NCBI GenBank assembly: GCA_046291875.1
Contig: JBKBSF010000002.1
Span: 62,001-126,000 of the forward strand
Direction of reading: 5' to 3'
DNA: 64,000 nucleotides
Source of the DNA: SKVR01 sp046291875
Lineage (GTDB): Bacteria; Bacteroidota; Bacteroidia; Bacteroidales; UBA7960
The number at the start of each line of letters is the position of its first letter. The first letter of the stretch is position 1. The translations under genes and the position numbers were made by a program. A model generated the notes under the pieces. It made no database searches. It saw nothing but the letters and a program-made list of their open reading frames with translations, and was not told where the DNA came from. Of the stretch, positions 36,268-45,375 are shown piece after piece.

Positions 36268-38691
36268 ATGATGAATAACTGGACTATTACCTATAAAGAT
36301 TTTGACCCCAAAGAACATCCGCTTCAGGAAGCATTATGTACGCTTGGGAATGGCTATTTTGCCTCCCGTGGTGCTCTTGAAATGGAGAGGAATAAATTCA
36401 GGAAAAATGGCTCAGGGAAAGAGTGGAACTATCCGGGCACTTATCTTGCCTGTGGTTTCAACCGCATGAAATCTAAAGTAAAGGATAAAGAAACAGAAAA
36501 CGAAGATCTTGTAAACTGGCCCAACTGGCTGTTTCTTACCTTTAAGATCGGTAATGGCGATTGGTTTGATTTGGATGAACTGGAGATCCTGAGTTACCGG
36601 ACCGATCTGAGGCTTAAGGAGGGGATTCTGGAGCGCAGCATGAAGTTTCGCGATAAGGAAGGCAGAGAAACATCATTATACAGTCGCCGTTTGGTTAGCA
36701 TGGATAACCCTCATGCTGCAGCCATTCAGTGGGAATTGAAACCTGAAAACTGGGATGGCGAAATCACGATCCGTTCAGGTATTGACGGGGATATCATCAA
36801 CAACAATGTGGCGCGCTACAGCGAACTCAACCAGGACCATATTGAAGTGCTTGGCACAGGACATTTTAATGACAACAGCATTTATCTGAAGAGCCATTCC
36901 AAACAATCGAACATACTGGTTGCGCAGGCTGCACGAATCAACATTTTTAAAGAAGAAAAATTTCAGAGCATCCGTCAATCCCCCGTGAAAGAAGAAAACT
37001 TTGTGGCCGGAGACTTTACTGTTTCCTGTCAGCAGAATCAGACCATTACCATTGAAAAAATCGCTACTTTTTACACTTCGAGGGACATGGCTATTGCCGA
37101 TCCGCTCACTGAAGCCTGCACGCTCATTGACCGGGTGAAAGGATTTGCGCAACTGGAGGAAAGGCATAAAACATCATGGGATCAATTGTGGCAGTTTAAC
37201 GACATTGAACTGCAAACCAGCGATAGCCTTGACCAGCTGGTTACACGGCTGCACATTTTTCATCTCTATCAAACGGTTTCTTACAACAGCATAGACTACG
37301 ATATTGGCATTCCGGCCAGAGGCTGGCATGGCGAAGCATACCGTGGGCATATTTTCTGGGATGAGCTATACATTCAGCCTTTTATTGATCTGCACCATCC
37401 TCAGCTTTCACGATCGTTGCTGATGTATCGTTACCGAAGGCTTTCCGAGGCTCGTTTTGCGGCAAAGGAAGCTGGTTTTCGCGGTGCGATGTTTCCATGG
37501 CAAAGCGGGAGCAATGGTCGGGAGGAAACCCAGAAAATGCACCTGAACCCCAACTCGGGCCGGTGGCTTCCCGATGTATCGCACCTGCAGTACCATATCA
37601 ACGCCGCCATACCTTACAACGTTTGGCACTACTACCAGTGCACGGGCGATACCGATTTTCTGCTTTCGCATGGTGCTGAGATCATTCTCTCTACCGCCCT
37701 GTTCTGGTCAGAGTTGGCTCATTACAACCCAGAGACCAGCCGCTACGAGATACACAAGGTGATGGGGCCCGATGAATACCACACCCACTACCCTGATGCT
37801 AAGGAAGATGACCCCGGGCTTAACAACAATGCCTACACCAACATTATGGCAGTTTGGGTTATTCAGCACGCTCTTGAGCTACTTGATCTGCTGGACAAAA
37901 AATGCTGCAGAAACCTGGAGCAGACGGTGGGATATACCCCAAAAGACATTACCCGATGGAAAGCCATCGTAAAAAAAATGTTTGTACCCTTCCAGGATAC
38001 AATCATTTTGCAGTTTGAAGGATATGAAAAACTAAAGGAGCTGGATTGGGATCATTATCATGAGAAGCATGGTCATTCGCTGCGCCTCGACCGTATCCTT
38101 GAGGCCGAAGGCGATTCGTGCAACCATTACAAAGCCAGTAAACAGGCCGATGTGCTGATGCTTTTCTATTTGTTTTCCGCAGAAGAATTATCTGCAATTT
38201 TCAAAAAACTGGGTTATGATTTCAAGCCAGATCACATACCTCAAAACATTGAATACTATCGTAAGCGCACTGCTCACGGATCTACCCTGAGCCAGGTAAT
38301 CCATGCATGGGTCTATGCCCGCTCCCACCGCGGTGAGTCGTGGAACCGCTTCCGCAAAGCCCTGATGAGCGACTTTAAAGATGTGCAGGGAGGCACCACC
38401 CGTGAGGGCATCCATCTGGGTGCTATGGCCGGCACCCTAGACATACTGCAGCGCTGCTATACCGGCCTGGAGATACGTGATGATGTACTGTGGTTGAACC
38501 CAAAACTCCCGGAAGATATAAAACAACTGCGGTTCCCTATTAGGTACCGCGGCCACTGGATCCACATTGGCATAACCCCTCAAAAGCTTATCATCCGTTT
38601 CGATAAAGGATGGAAACACCCTGTAACCATTGGTGTAAAGGGAAAAACCCACCGCTTCGAAACCAAAGAAACCAAAGAATTTTTACTTTAA
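36268..38691 (+). CDS. GH65 glycoside hydrolase/phosphorylase (maltose or trehalose phosphorylase type)
   Basis: 807 aa, full length for GH65. The catalytic acid Glu503 is in MGPDEYHTHYPD. The phosphate-binding loop AHGSTLSQ near 668-675 favours phosphorolysis over hydrolysis. Also present are ARGWHGEAYRGHIFWDELY and the N-terminal sandwich (CTLGNGYFASRGALEM). The product would be beta-glucose-1-phosphate plus glucose. Whether the substrate is maltose, trehalose or kojibiose cannot be told. It sits between the beta-PGM/OtsB fusion and otsA (19 bases), which points to disaccharide phosphorolysis feeding the mutase. Confidence 0.93.
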   Translation: MMNNWTITYKDFDPKEHPLQEALCTLGNGYFASRGALEMERNKFRKNGSGKEWNYPGTYLACGFNRMKSKVKDKETENEDLVNWPNWLFLTFKIGNGDWFDLDELEILSYRTDLRLKEGILERSMKFRDKEGRETSLYSRRLVSMDNPHAAAIQWELKPENWDGEITIRSGIDGDIINNNVARYSELNQDHIEVLGTGHFNDNSIYLKSHSKQSNILVAQAARINIFKEEKFQSIRQSPVKEENFVAGDFTVSCQQNQTITIEKIATFYTSRDMAIADPLTEACTLIDRVKGFAQLEERHKTSWDQLWQFNDIELQTSDSLDQLVTRLHIFHLYQTVSYNSIDYDIGIPARGWHGEAYRGHIFWDELYIQPFIDLHHPQLSRSLLMYRYRRLSEARFAAKEAGFRGAMFPWQSGSNGREETQKMHLNPNSGRWLPDVSHLQYHINAAIPYNVWHYYQCTGDTDFLLSHGAEIILSTALFWSELAHYNPETSRYEIHKVMGPDEYHTHYPDAKEDDPGLNNNAYTNIMAVWVIQHALELLDLLDKKCCRNLEQTVGYTPKDITRWKAIVKKMFVPFQDTIILQFEGYEKLKELDWDHYHEKHGHSLRLDRILEAEGDSCNHYKASKQADVLMLFYLFSAEELSAIFKKLGYDFKPDHIPQNIEYYRKRTAHGSTLSQVIHAWVYARSHRGESWNRFRKALMSDFKDVQGGTTREGIHLGAMAGTLDILQRCYTGLEIRDDVLWLNPKLPEDIKQLRFPIRYRGHWIHIGITPQKLIIRFDKGWKHPVTIGVKGKTHRFETKETKEFLL

Positions 38692-38710
38692 AGAACAGGA
38701 GAACCAGAGG

Positions 38711-40921
38711 ATGAGATTATTGATTGTTTCCAACCGATTGCCCGTTTCGGTACAAAAAAAGAACGGAAAATTTATATTCGAGAAAAGTGCCGGCGGCCTG
38801 GTATCCGGGCTGAGCGATTTTTTGGCAGGACTCGGAAAATCGGAAAGCGATATCGACGACTACATCTGGATGGGATGGCCCGGTATGACCATCGAAAAGG
38901 AAGATGAAGAAGATATCAGAAACACGGTACAAAAAGAACATAATGCTTCGCCGGTGTTTCTTTCACAGAAGCTTATGGATAAGGTATACCTGGGCTTCTG
39001 CAACAAAACCATCTGGCCCCTTTTCCACTATTTCCCTAATTATGCCAGTTTTGACAGCGAATTCTGGGATGAGTACAAGAAGGTAAACGAGATTTTCCGT
39101 GATGAGGTACTGAAGTTGCTACAGCCCGACGACATCATATGGGTGCACGACTACCACCTGATGCTGTTGCCAGCCATGCTGCGCGAGCATGCAAACAATC
39201 CAATCGGGTTTTTCCTGCACATCCCCTGGCCATCGTATGAGATGTACCGTATGTTTCCGCGCGAAAGCCGCAATGCCCTGCTGGAAGGGCTGTTGGGCTC
39301 CGATCTTGTCGGATTTCATACCCACGACTATACGCAGTATTTTTTGCGTTCGGTGCTGCGCATACTGGGCAAAGACAATCATATGGGAACCATCGACCTG
39401 CCCGACCGCATGGTGAAAGTGGCCACTTTTCCCATGGGTATTGAATACAATAAATTCCAGGAGATGGATGTTTCGCCTTTTCCCGATAAAAAACCCGGAC
39501 CCGACCAGCCGAAGATTGTACTGTCGGTAGACCGGCTCGACTATTCCAAAGGAATCATAAACCGTTTGCTTGGGTTCGAGCTGTTTTTGCGCAACAATCC
39601 GCAATGGCACGGCAAAGTGTTTCTCAATATGATTGTAGTACCCTCGCGCACGGCCGTTACCTCTTACCAGAAGATCAAACGGCGGCTCGATGAATTGGTG
39701 GGCAACATAAACGGCAACTATGGCAAGGTAAACTGGACACCTATCATTTACCAGTACACCTCTCTTTCGCACAAGGAGTTGATTGCCCAGTACCGCATGA
39801 GTGCCGTATCGCTCATCACCCCCCTGCGCGATGGCATGAATCTGGTGGCCAAGGAATATATCGCATCTCTGCGCGACCAGAAAGGAGTACTCATTCTGAG
39901 CGAGTTTACAGGTGCTGCCAAAGAGCTAGGTGAAACCATCATCATCAACCCCAACAATATTGACGAAATCGCCGAAGGGATTGCAGAGGCACTTGCCATA
40001 CCTGATGAAGAGCAGATCCGTCGCAACAGAATAATGCAGAAGCGGCTTAAACGCTACAATGTAACCCGCTGGGCCAACGATTATGTAGACACGCTATTGG
40101 ATATCAGCAGGGTGTCAGGTTTCACATCTCGAACCAAACTCCTTAAACCTACCCACCAGGAGGAGATCATACAGAACTTCCAACAGGCAAAAAACAGAAT
40201 CATCATTGTAAACTATGATGGCACTCTTGTACCCTTTGCACCTCGCAGTGATGATGCCCGTCCGGGGTCTGACCTGCTGAAGCTGCTGGCACAGCTTAAC
40301 CAGGAACCTCACACCGATATTGTAATCATCAGCGGACGTGGCAAAGAAGATCTTGAAGAGTGGCTGGGCGATACCCCTGTAAACCTTACCGCTGAGCATG
40401 GCACCTGGATCCGGGAGGCAGGTGATCGGGAATGGAAGCTGTTTAAACCCCTCTCTAACGAATGGAAAGGAGAAATTCTGCCCATCCTGGAAATGTACAC
40501 CGACCGTTTGCCCGGCTCTTTTATTGTAGAACGCGACTATTCCCTCTCATGGCACTATCATAAAGCGGATATTGAGCAGGCATCATTTCTTTCCCGTGAG
40601 GTTAATGATCATTTGCTTTCCATCATCACCAACATGGGGATTCAGGTGCTTCAGGGCAATAAGATTATAGAGGTGTGCAACTCTGGTATCAACAAGGGCG
40701 AACTTGCCATGCACTGGGTTTCGCGCAAAGATTATGATTTTGTGCTGGCCATGGGCTCGGGCTGGTCCGACGAAATGCTGTTTTATCCCTTACCGCCCCA
40801 TGCCTGGACCATCAAAGTAGGGATGTTGAAAACCGCAGCACGGCATGTCATTAAAAAACAAACCATAGCATTGGATTTACTGAATGCCCTCAACTCTGCG
40901 ACAAACACGGCAGGAAATTAG
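38711..40921 (+). CDS. otsA: trehalose-6-phosphate synthase with a degenerate OtsB-like C-terminal domain
   Basis: 736 aa. GT20 domain (1 to about 485) makes trehalose-6-phosphate from UDP-glucose and glucose-6-phosphate. SNRLPVSV, KSAGGLVSGL, WVHDYHLMLLP, HIPWPS and SVDRLDYSKGI are intact, as is the C-terminal PLRDGMNLVAKEY. The OtsB-like domain (about 495-736) is altered at key sites: the nucleophile motif DxD reads NYD (Asn501), and the expected GDDxTDE reads GSGWSDE (682-688). It is probably a structural or regulatory pseudo-phosphatase. The active phosphatase is the fusion two genes upstream. Overlaps the mscS stop on the other strand by four bases. Confidence 0.93.
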   Translation: MRLLIVSNRLPVSVQKKNGKFIFEKSAGGLVSGLSDFLAGLGKSESDIDDYIWMGWPGMTIEKEDEEDIRNTVQKEHNASPVFLSQKLMDKVYLGFCNKTIWPLFHYFPNYASFDSEFWDEYKKVNEIFRDEVLKLLQPDDIIWVHDYHLMLLPAMLREHANNPIGFFLHIPWPSYEMYRMFPRESRNALLEGLLGSDLVGFHTHDYTQYFLRSVLRILGKDNHMGTIDLPDRMVKVATFPMGIEYNKFQEMDVSPFPDKKPGPDQPKIVLSVDRLDYSKGIINRLLGFELFLRNNPQWHGKVFLNMIVVPSRTAVTSYQKIKRRLDELVGNINGNYGKVNWTPIIYQYTSLSHKELIAQYRMSAVSLITPLRDGMNLVAKEYIASLRDQKGVLILSEFTGAAKELGETIIINPNNIDEIAEGIAEALAIPDEEQIRRNRIMQKRLKRYNVTRWANDYVDTLLDISRVSGFTSRTKLLKPTHQEEIIQNFQQAKNRIIIVNYDGTLVPFAPRSDDARPGSDLLKLLAQLNQEPHTDIVIISGRGKEDLEEWLGDTPVNLTAEHGTWIREAGDREWKLFKPLSNEWKGEILPILEMYTDRLPGSFIVERDYSLSWHYHKADIEQASFLSREVNDHLLSIITNMGIQVLQGNKIIEVCNSGINKGELAMHWVSRKDYDFVLAMGSGWSDEMLFYPLPPHAWTIKVGMLKTAARHVIKKQTIALDLLNALNSATNTAGN

Positions 40922-41847
40922 CCTGACGGGATATTTCGTTTATCCTCCATCACCACCCTGGTTCTGGGCAGGCATTGCGGATATTCTTTCTGTATAAATT
41001 CGATGAGTTTCTCGCGTACAAACACACGCAAATCCCAGGCCTGTGGACTGGTGGCGGCACTCATCAGGGCCCGGATTTCCAGGGTATGTTCTTTGGCATC
41101 GGTAACCTGCAGCACGTTTACCTTGCCATCCCACAGTGGATTTGTTTCCAGCAGGCGGGTGAGCTCCTTGCGCAGGGGTTCAAAGGGGATGGTGTAGTCG
41201 GTATAGATAAATACGGTACCCAGAATATCTGCAGAGGTTCGTGTCCAGTTCTGGAAAGGGCGTTCCAGAAAGTAAGTGGAGGGTACCACCAGCCGGCGCT
41301 TGTCCCAGATACGTACCACCACATAGGTAAGATTAATCTCCTCAATCCATCCCCATTCATTTTCCACAATCACCACATCGTCGAGCCGGATGGGCTGGGT
41401 AATGGCAATCTGCAGGCCGGCAAGCAGTGTTCCCAAAGCCTTTTGAGCTGCCAGACCCAAAATAAGCCCGGCAATACCGGCAGAGGCAAACAGACTAACT
41501 CCAATATTGCGCATCCCATCGAAAAGCATCAGGGTAACAGCAACTGAAATTACAATCACAACGAAAACAAGGATCTTTTCCAGAATATTAAACTGGGTAT
41601 ACACCTTTCTGCTTTTCAGATTGTCGGCTACGGAAATATCAAAATTCTTCAGCAACTGATTTTTGGCAATACGGATAGCGGCAATAACAGCCCAGGCAAT
41701 ACTTACCACAAAGAGAACCTCTCCGGTCTTTGCCATAGTATGTGCTGTATCATCGGCAAGGGTAAACCACTGGTGAATGCCCAGTCGTAAAAACTGAGAA
41801 AGCAACAAAACAAATACAGGTATTACAAATCTTTTTACATTTTGCAT
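40918..41847 (-). CDS. MscS-family small-conductance mechanosensitive channel
   Basis: 309 aa with four N-terminal TM helices (about 5-25, 40-60, 90-112, 117-140). The pore helix SLFASAGIAGLILGLAAQ has the Gly/Ala packing pattern of MscS TM3. The beta domain (ITQPIRLDDVVIVENEWGWI, VPSTYFLERPFQNWTR) and a C-terminal alpha/beta domain follow. Opens under hypo-osmotic stress. Its neighbour, a trehalose cluster, also fits osmotic physiology, but it is on the opposite strand and overlaps only at stop codons. Confidence 0.92.
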   Translation of the reverse strand: MQNVKRFVIPVFVLLLSQFLRLGIHQWFTLADDTAHTMAKTGEVLFVVSIAWAVIAAIRIAKNQLLKNFDISVADNLKSRKVYTQFNILEKILVFVVIVISVAVTLMLFDGMRNIGVSLFASAGIAGLILGLAAQKALGTLLAGLQIAITQPIRLDDVVIVENEWGWIEEINLTYVVVRIWDKRRLVVPSTYFLERPFQNWTRTSADILGTVFIYTDYTIPFEPLRKELTRLLETNPLWDGKVNVLQVTDAKEHTLEIRALMSAATSPQAWDLRVFVREKLIEFIQKEYPQCLPRTRVVMEDKRNIPSG

Positions 41848-41941
41848 GATATAATGTTTTGAGATGGAGAAGGTTTAAAAAAACAAACCCAGCCGGAAAC
41901 ACCGGCCAGGCAGCACTTTCATGTGTGTTCATGAATAAGTC

Positions 41942-42346
41942 TTACTTCTTTCGCAGTTCCATTACCTGCACATTTCCCTGGCTGTCGGTTGAGAACCAGC
42001 GCATTTTACTTCTTCCAGAATCTACAATGATCCACACTTTGGGAAATTCTGCTCCTTCGCTGCGAATGCTCACGGTGTTGGCGGTATTGTCCCAGCGAAA
42101 TTCGGTGGAAGCGGCATCTCCCCCATGTGCAATAGCAGTGGTGAATGCCTGCGACCCTCTGCCTCCGCTACGGAAAGTAATGGAACCTGCATTTTCGATG
42201 GAAGAACTACTTCCTGCGGCGGTTCTGGATTCAAATTTTTCTATGGCCCATTCGCCACTCAATCTGGACGACAGGCGGCTTTGTGCTGTGCACGATGCCA
42301 AAAGCAGTGCCAAAGCAGCAATGAAGAAATAGGTTGTTCTTTTCAT
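41942..42346 (-). CDS. lipocalin-like lipoprotein, unknown function
   Basis: 134 aa with a lipobox (ALALLLASC, Cys19), so membrane-anchored by signal peptidase II. The mature part (LSGEWAIEKFESR, GSITFRSGG, STEFRWDN, SIRSEGAEFP, MRWFSTDSQGNVQVMELRKK) has the strand spacing of small lipocalin-like (DUF4923/lipocalin_5-type) proteins, but I cannot assign a family with confidence. It is 94 bases upstream of mscS on the same strand and may be co-transcribed. Confidence 0.72.
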   Translation of the reverse strand: MKRTTYFFIAALALLLASCTAQSRLSSRLSGEWAIEKFESRTAAGSSSSIENAGSITFRSGGRGSQAFTTAIAHGGDAASTEFRWDNTANTVSIRSEGAEFPKVWIIVDSGRSKMRWFSTDSQGNVQVMELRKK

Positions 42347-42556
42347 TTTTTCAGGATTTGATTTTCCGTTTCTGTTTTATCTTCTAAGGGTAAACATCTG
42401 CAGAAATTCTGCAAAATAAATGTACAAAGTAAATTTGCAAATTCAATGATTTTCCCTTAATAAATTAACGGTTGGACGAATGATTTGTTCAACCTTGCTC
42501 AGACTATAACACCGGACCACTCATCAGGTCTAAGAGTCATCCAACAATATTATGAT

Positions 42557-42564
42557 TACCTTTG
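42557..42564 (+). promoter_or_regulatory. -7 promoter box of pfkA
   Basis: TACCTTTG matches TAnnTTTG, 24 bases before ATG 42589. It overlaps the longer frame starting at 42562, which is therefore unlikely. Confidence 0.55.
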
Positions 42565-42588
42565 CCAACGGAAAAAAAGACCAATCGT

Positions 42589-43569
42589 ATGACAGCAATT
42601 CAAAAGATCGGGGTACTTACCTCCGGAGGCGATTCGCCAGGCATGAACGCCGCCATTCGCGCGGTAGTAAAGGCCGCCCTGCATTTCAAAATCGAAACCA
42701 TTGGCATCCAGAAGGGGTACCATGGCATGATCAACGACCTTATGACCCCCCTTGATGCTAAGGCCGTAAACAACATTATTCATCTTGGCGGCACCATACT
42801 GAAAAGTGCCAGAAGTGCCGAATTCAGAACCAAAGAAGGCCGTGCCCAGGGGGTAGCCAACCTGAAAAAGCACCACATTGATGCACTGGTTGTGATTGGT
42901 GGCGACGGTACCTTTACAGGAGCCAGCCTCATTGAAGAAGAACATCAGTTTCCGGTTATCGGACTGCCCGGCACCATCGACAATGATCTGTATGGCACAG
43001 ATTACACCATTGGCTACGACACGGCAGTAAATACTGTAGTGGAAGCGGTTGACCGCATACGCGACACGGCCCACTCGCACGACAGGGTTTTTATTGTGGA
43101 GGTTATGGGCCGCGATGCCGGGTTCATTGCCCTGCGCAGTGGCATGGCCAGTGGTGCAGAAAAGATCCTGATCCCGGAAACCAAGACTTATGTAAACGAG
43201 CTGATCGATGCGTTGAAAACAGGATTCAATGACGAGGACAACTCAGCCATTGTAATTGTGGCGGAAGGATCTGATTTTGGGGGTGCCATGGAGGTAAAGA
43301 AAATCGTAAACGAACATTTCCCGGATTACGACACCCGTGTTTCCATCCTGGGGCATATTCAACGAGGAGGTTCGCCTTCTGCTTTCGACAGGATTCTGGC
43401 AAGCGGAATGGGTTACCAAGCGGTCAAAGGCCTTACTGAAGGCAAGCATGGTGTGATGGTAGGTTCAGTAAATCGGAAAATTGTATTTACCCCCTTCAGA
43501 AAATCCATCAAGCACCATAAGTCTTTCAACATTGAATTGAAAAACATTGCCGAAATCTTATCGGCTTAA
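42589..43569 (+). CDS. pfkA: 6-phosphofructokinase (ATP-dependent type)
   Basis: 326 aa. Key residues follow the ATP-using subgroup: LTSGGDSPGMNA, GGDGTFTGA (Gly, not Asp, after GGD), LPGTIDNDLYGTDYTIG, EVMGRDAGFIA, LGHIQRGGSPS. Commits fructose-6-phosphate to glycolysis. I chose ATG 42589 (MTAIQKIGVLTSGG) because the promoter box overlaps the extended frame. Monocistronic, convergent with the REC-kinase hybrid 51 bases away. Confidence 0.95.
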   Translation: MTAIQKIGVLTSGGDSPGMNAAIRAVVKAALHFKIETIGIQKGYHGMINDLMTPLDAKAVNNIIHLGGTILKSARSAEFRTKEGRAQGVANLKKHHIDALVVIGGDGTFTGASLIEEEHQFPVIGLPGTIDNDLYGTDYTIGYDTAVNTVVEAVDRIRDTAHSHDRVFIVEVMGRDAGFIALRSGMASGAEKILIPETKTYVNELIDALKTGFNDEDNSAIVIVAEGSDFGGAMEVKKIVNEHFPDYDTRVSILGHIQRGGSPSAFDRILASGMGYQAVKGLTEGKHGVMVGSVNRKIVFTPFRKSIKHHKSFNIELKNIAEILSA

Positions 43570-43620
43570 TAAAAACTATTTACCTCAACTACATGGTAAA
43601 GGATGGGCTTGCCCAAAGAT

Positions 43621-44736
43621 TTATTCTGAAACAGGAAGTGTAAGAATAAATTCGGTGCCACCCTCCTTTACCAGTTCTACAGTAAGGGCTCCTTTCATGG
43701 CTTGGGCAAACTCGCTGCAAATGATCAGCCCAAGACCGGTTCCTTCTTCTCCGGCGGTGCCCGGAAGAGAAGAAATGTTACCATCGAGCTTAAACAGTTT
43801 ATCAAGGATAACAGGATTTACACCGATACCATTGTCTCTCACCTTTATTTGAACATTTGCTCCATGTGTGGATAGGTTGGCTTCAATAACCACAAGACCT
43901 TTTGCAGGGTGGGAGTATTTTATGGCATTGGAAACAAGATTTTGCAAAATATATTTCAGCAGATCGGGATCGGCCAAAACCAATTCGTCGTCGTTGACCC
44001 TGTTATCTATCCTGACCCCTTTCCCGTTGAGTATTTCTTTAAATTCTTCTACAACATCATCAACCAGGGGAGCCAGCAGTAATTCTGAGGGCTGAACAAC
44101 AGTTTTTCCGGCTTGCATGCGTGCCCATTTGGACATATTTTCCAGCAATCTGAAGTTACCCTCAATGGTCTTTTCCAAAACCGAAAAAAGTTCATCCATA
44201 TCCTTACGATCATTGACCTGACTTGCATTCCTCAACATCCCGGCAATGATTTTAATAGCCCCCAGCGGATTTCTGAGATCGTGCGATATTATGGATAATA
44301 GCTTATTGCGCGCTAACTGGCTTTTGATGTCGGAAGGATTCGGTGTTGCAGACAAGTTAGGGGTTGCAGATTGGGCCAATTGGTTTTCTACACGAGCCAG
44401 GAGCTCACAATAGTGGATCGGAGAGTGAAGCACATCACTGGCTCCCAGATCAAAAGCCTTGCAAATTGACTCATGTTCGCGATTATTGAGTAACATGAGT
44501 ATGGGAAACTCTTCTCTTGAGCTGTTTTGTCTAATATTTTCCAGAAGGGCCCATCCATTGAGCGAAGGAGCATTGGCATCCAGAATGGCAAGATCGAACA
44601 GCTCCCGGGCATACCAAAGGCTCATGGCATGGGAGTAGCTCCCTGCAAAAACCAGCTGATATTTCCCTTCCCGAAAAGTATCCTTCAAGGTATTTACATC
44701 CTCTTTTCGTTCAACCGCGACAAAAATTCTATACAT
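43621..44736 (-). CDS. hybrid protein: atypical receiver domain followed by histidine kinase
   Basis: 371 aa, soluble. Residues 1-125 form a receiver-like domain with Asp in LAILDANAPSLNG. The usual acidic pair near the start is replaced (VAVERKED) and the conserved Lys is Ser (DVLHSPI), so phosphorylation is doubtful. Residues about 145-210 are HisKA (IISHDLRNPLGAIKII, His in SHDLRN). Residues about 255-370 are HATPase_c (NLVSNAIKYS, VRDNGIGV, GTGLGLIICSEF). The N-terminal REC before the kinase, with no membrane segment, resembles phosphorelay sensor kinases. No partner regulator lies next to it. Confidence 0.88.
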   Translation of the reverse strand: MYRIFVAVERKEDVNTLKDTFREGKYQLVFAGSYSHAMSLWYARELFDLAILDANAPSLNGWALLENIRQNSSREEFPILMLLNNREHESICKAFDLGASDVLHSPIHYCELLARVENQLAQSATPNLSATPNPSDIKSQLARNKLLSIISHDLRNPLGAIKIIAGMLRNASQVNDRKDMDELFSVLEKTIEGNFRLLENMSKWARMQAGKTVVQPSELLLAPLVDDVVEEFKEILNGKGVRIDNRVNDDELVLADPDLLKYILQNLVSNAIKYSHPAKGLVVIEANLSTHGANVQIKVRDNGIGVNPVILDKLFKLDGNISSLPGTAGEEGTGLGLIICSEFAQAMKGALTVELVKEGGTEFILTLPVSE

Positions 44737-44930
44737 TGCTTTCGTATGTTTCGACCAAAGATCTGAAAAATGATCCGATCAGACCAAACTCTAAATTTAA
44801 AAAATATTTTTGAAACATACGAAGATTATATATCATCTTTTGCGAAACACAAATACAGCCCCACTGCTTTGCCGAATCTTTGCATTATGGCAGACCTGCA
44901 ATTTTCATGATGCTTTCAGGGAACTCCAAC

Positions 44931-44971
44931 AAAAAAAAAACGGGCCGTTGCTCCCCAGCAACAGACCCGTT
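44931..44971 (-). terminator. rho-independent terminator of a short minus-strand unit
   Basis: On the minus strand a two-part stem (44966-44971 with 44939-44944; 44957-44962 with 44947-44952; CCCC/GGGG loop) is followed by ten U (44940-44931). It ends a transcript coming from about 45160, not the kinase gene to its left. Confidence 0.85.
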
Positions 44972-45031
44972 CCAACACAAACTATTAACCAAAAAACAAG
45001 CTCCTTTTGTGGTTCCTCTGGCAAGGATACA

Positions 45032-45163
45032 TCAGGAGACATGCAATTCCCCGTCCACAGCATGCTGCGGAAGCCGGTCGGGCAAAAGCCCCGGGGACGA
45101 CCAGATTTCATAAAGATCTTTTACTTTTTCATTGCCCCAGGGGGGGGGTCTGAAAAACCACAT
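45032..45163 (-). CDS. short ORF in a separate transcription unit, possibly frameshifted
   Basis: 43 codons starting MWFFRPPPWGNEKVKDLYEI and ending DGELHVS. It lies between an upstream TACAA-repeat region (45207-45256) and a strong terminator (44931-44971). The PPP stretch is encoded by a run of nine C, prone to length change. At the stop an overlapping frame continues SPDVSLPEEPQKELVFWLI, which reads like a natural continuation, so this may be one frameshifted small gene or a leader peptide. No family known. The identity is weak; the unit boundaries are better supported. Confidence 0.35.
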   Translation of the reverse strand: MWFFRPPPWGNEKVKDLYEIWSSPGLLPDRLPQHAVDGELHVS

Positions 45164-45206
45164 GCAAAAATAACAAACCAAACTACACGAAGTTTATTTT
45201 CGACCC

Positions 45207-45256
45207 GTACAAAATTGCTACAAAGGCAATTAACCACTGCTACAACAATACTACAA
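45207..45256 (-). promoter_or_regulatory. cluster of TACAA direct repeats at 11-bp period
   Basis: TACAA starts at 45208, 45219, 45241 and 45252 (spacings 11, 22, 11). On the minus strand these read TTGTA. The same CTACA motif at 11-bp period occurs at 49572-49589 and 51972-51989 upstream of the two T9SS units. Confidence 0.55.
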
Positions 45257-45287
45257 CCCTTCGCACAGTCCTGATTTTTAAAATATT

Positions 45288-45340
45288 AAAAAACCAGGAA
45301 AAGCGGGTGCTGAATTAAAAAAACCAGCACCCGCTTTTCC
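45288..45340 (-). terminator. rho-independent terminator of the large T9SS gene
   Basis: 16-bp perfect stem (45297-45312 with 45325-45340), 12-nt A-rich loop, and a U-run on the minus strand (45293-45288), 36 bases after the stop. Confidence 0.9.
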
Positions 45341-45375
45341 AAAAAGGTCTATGGGATCAACCAATTATTATTAAA

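Noticed and set aside
44905..45111. 68-codon minus-strand ORF through 44931-44971
   Set aside because: It runs through the terminator stem and U-run, so its end cannot be translated from the terminated transcript.
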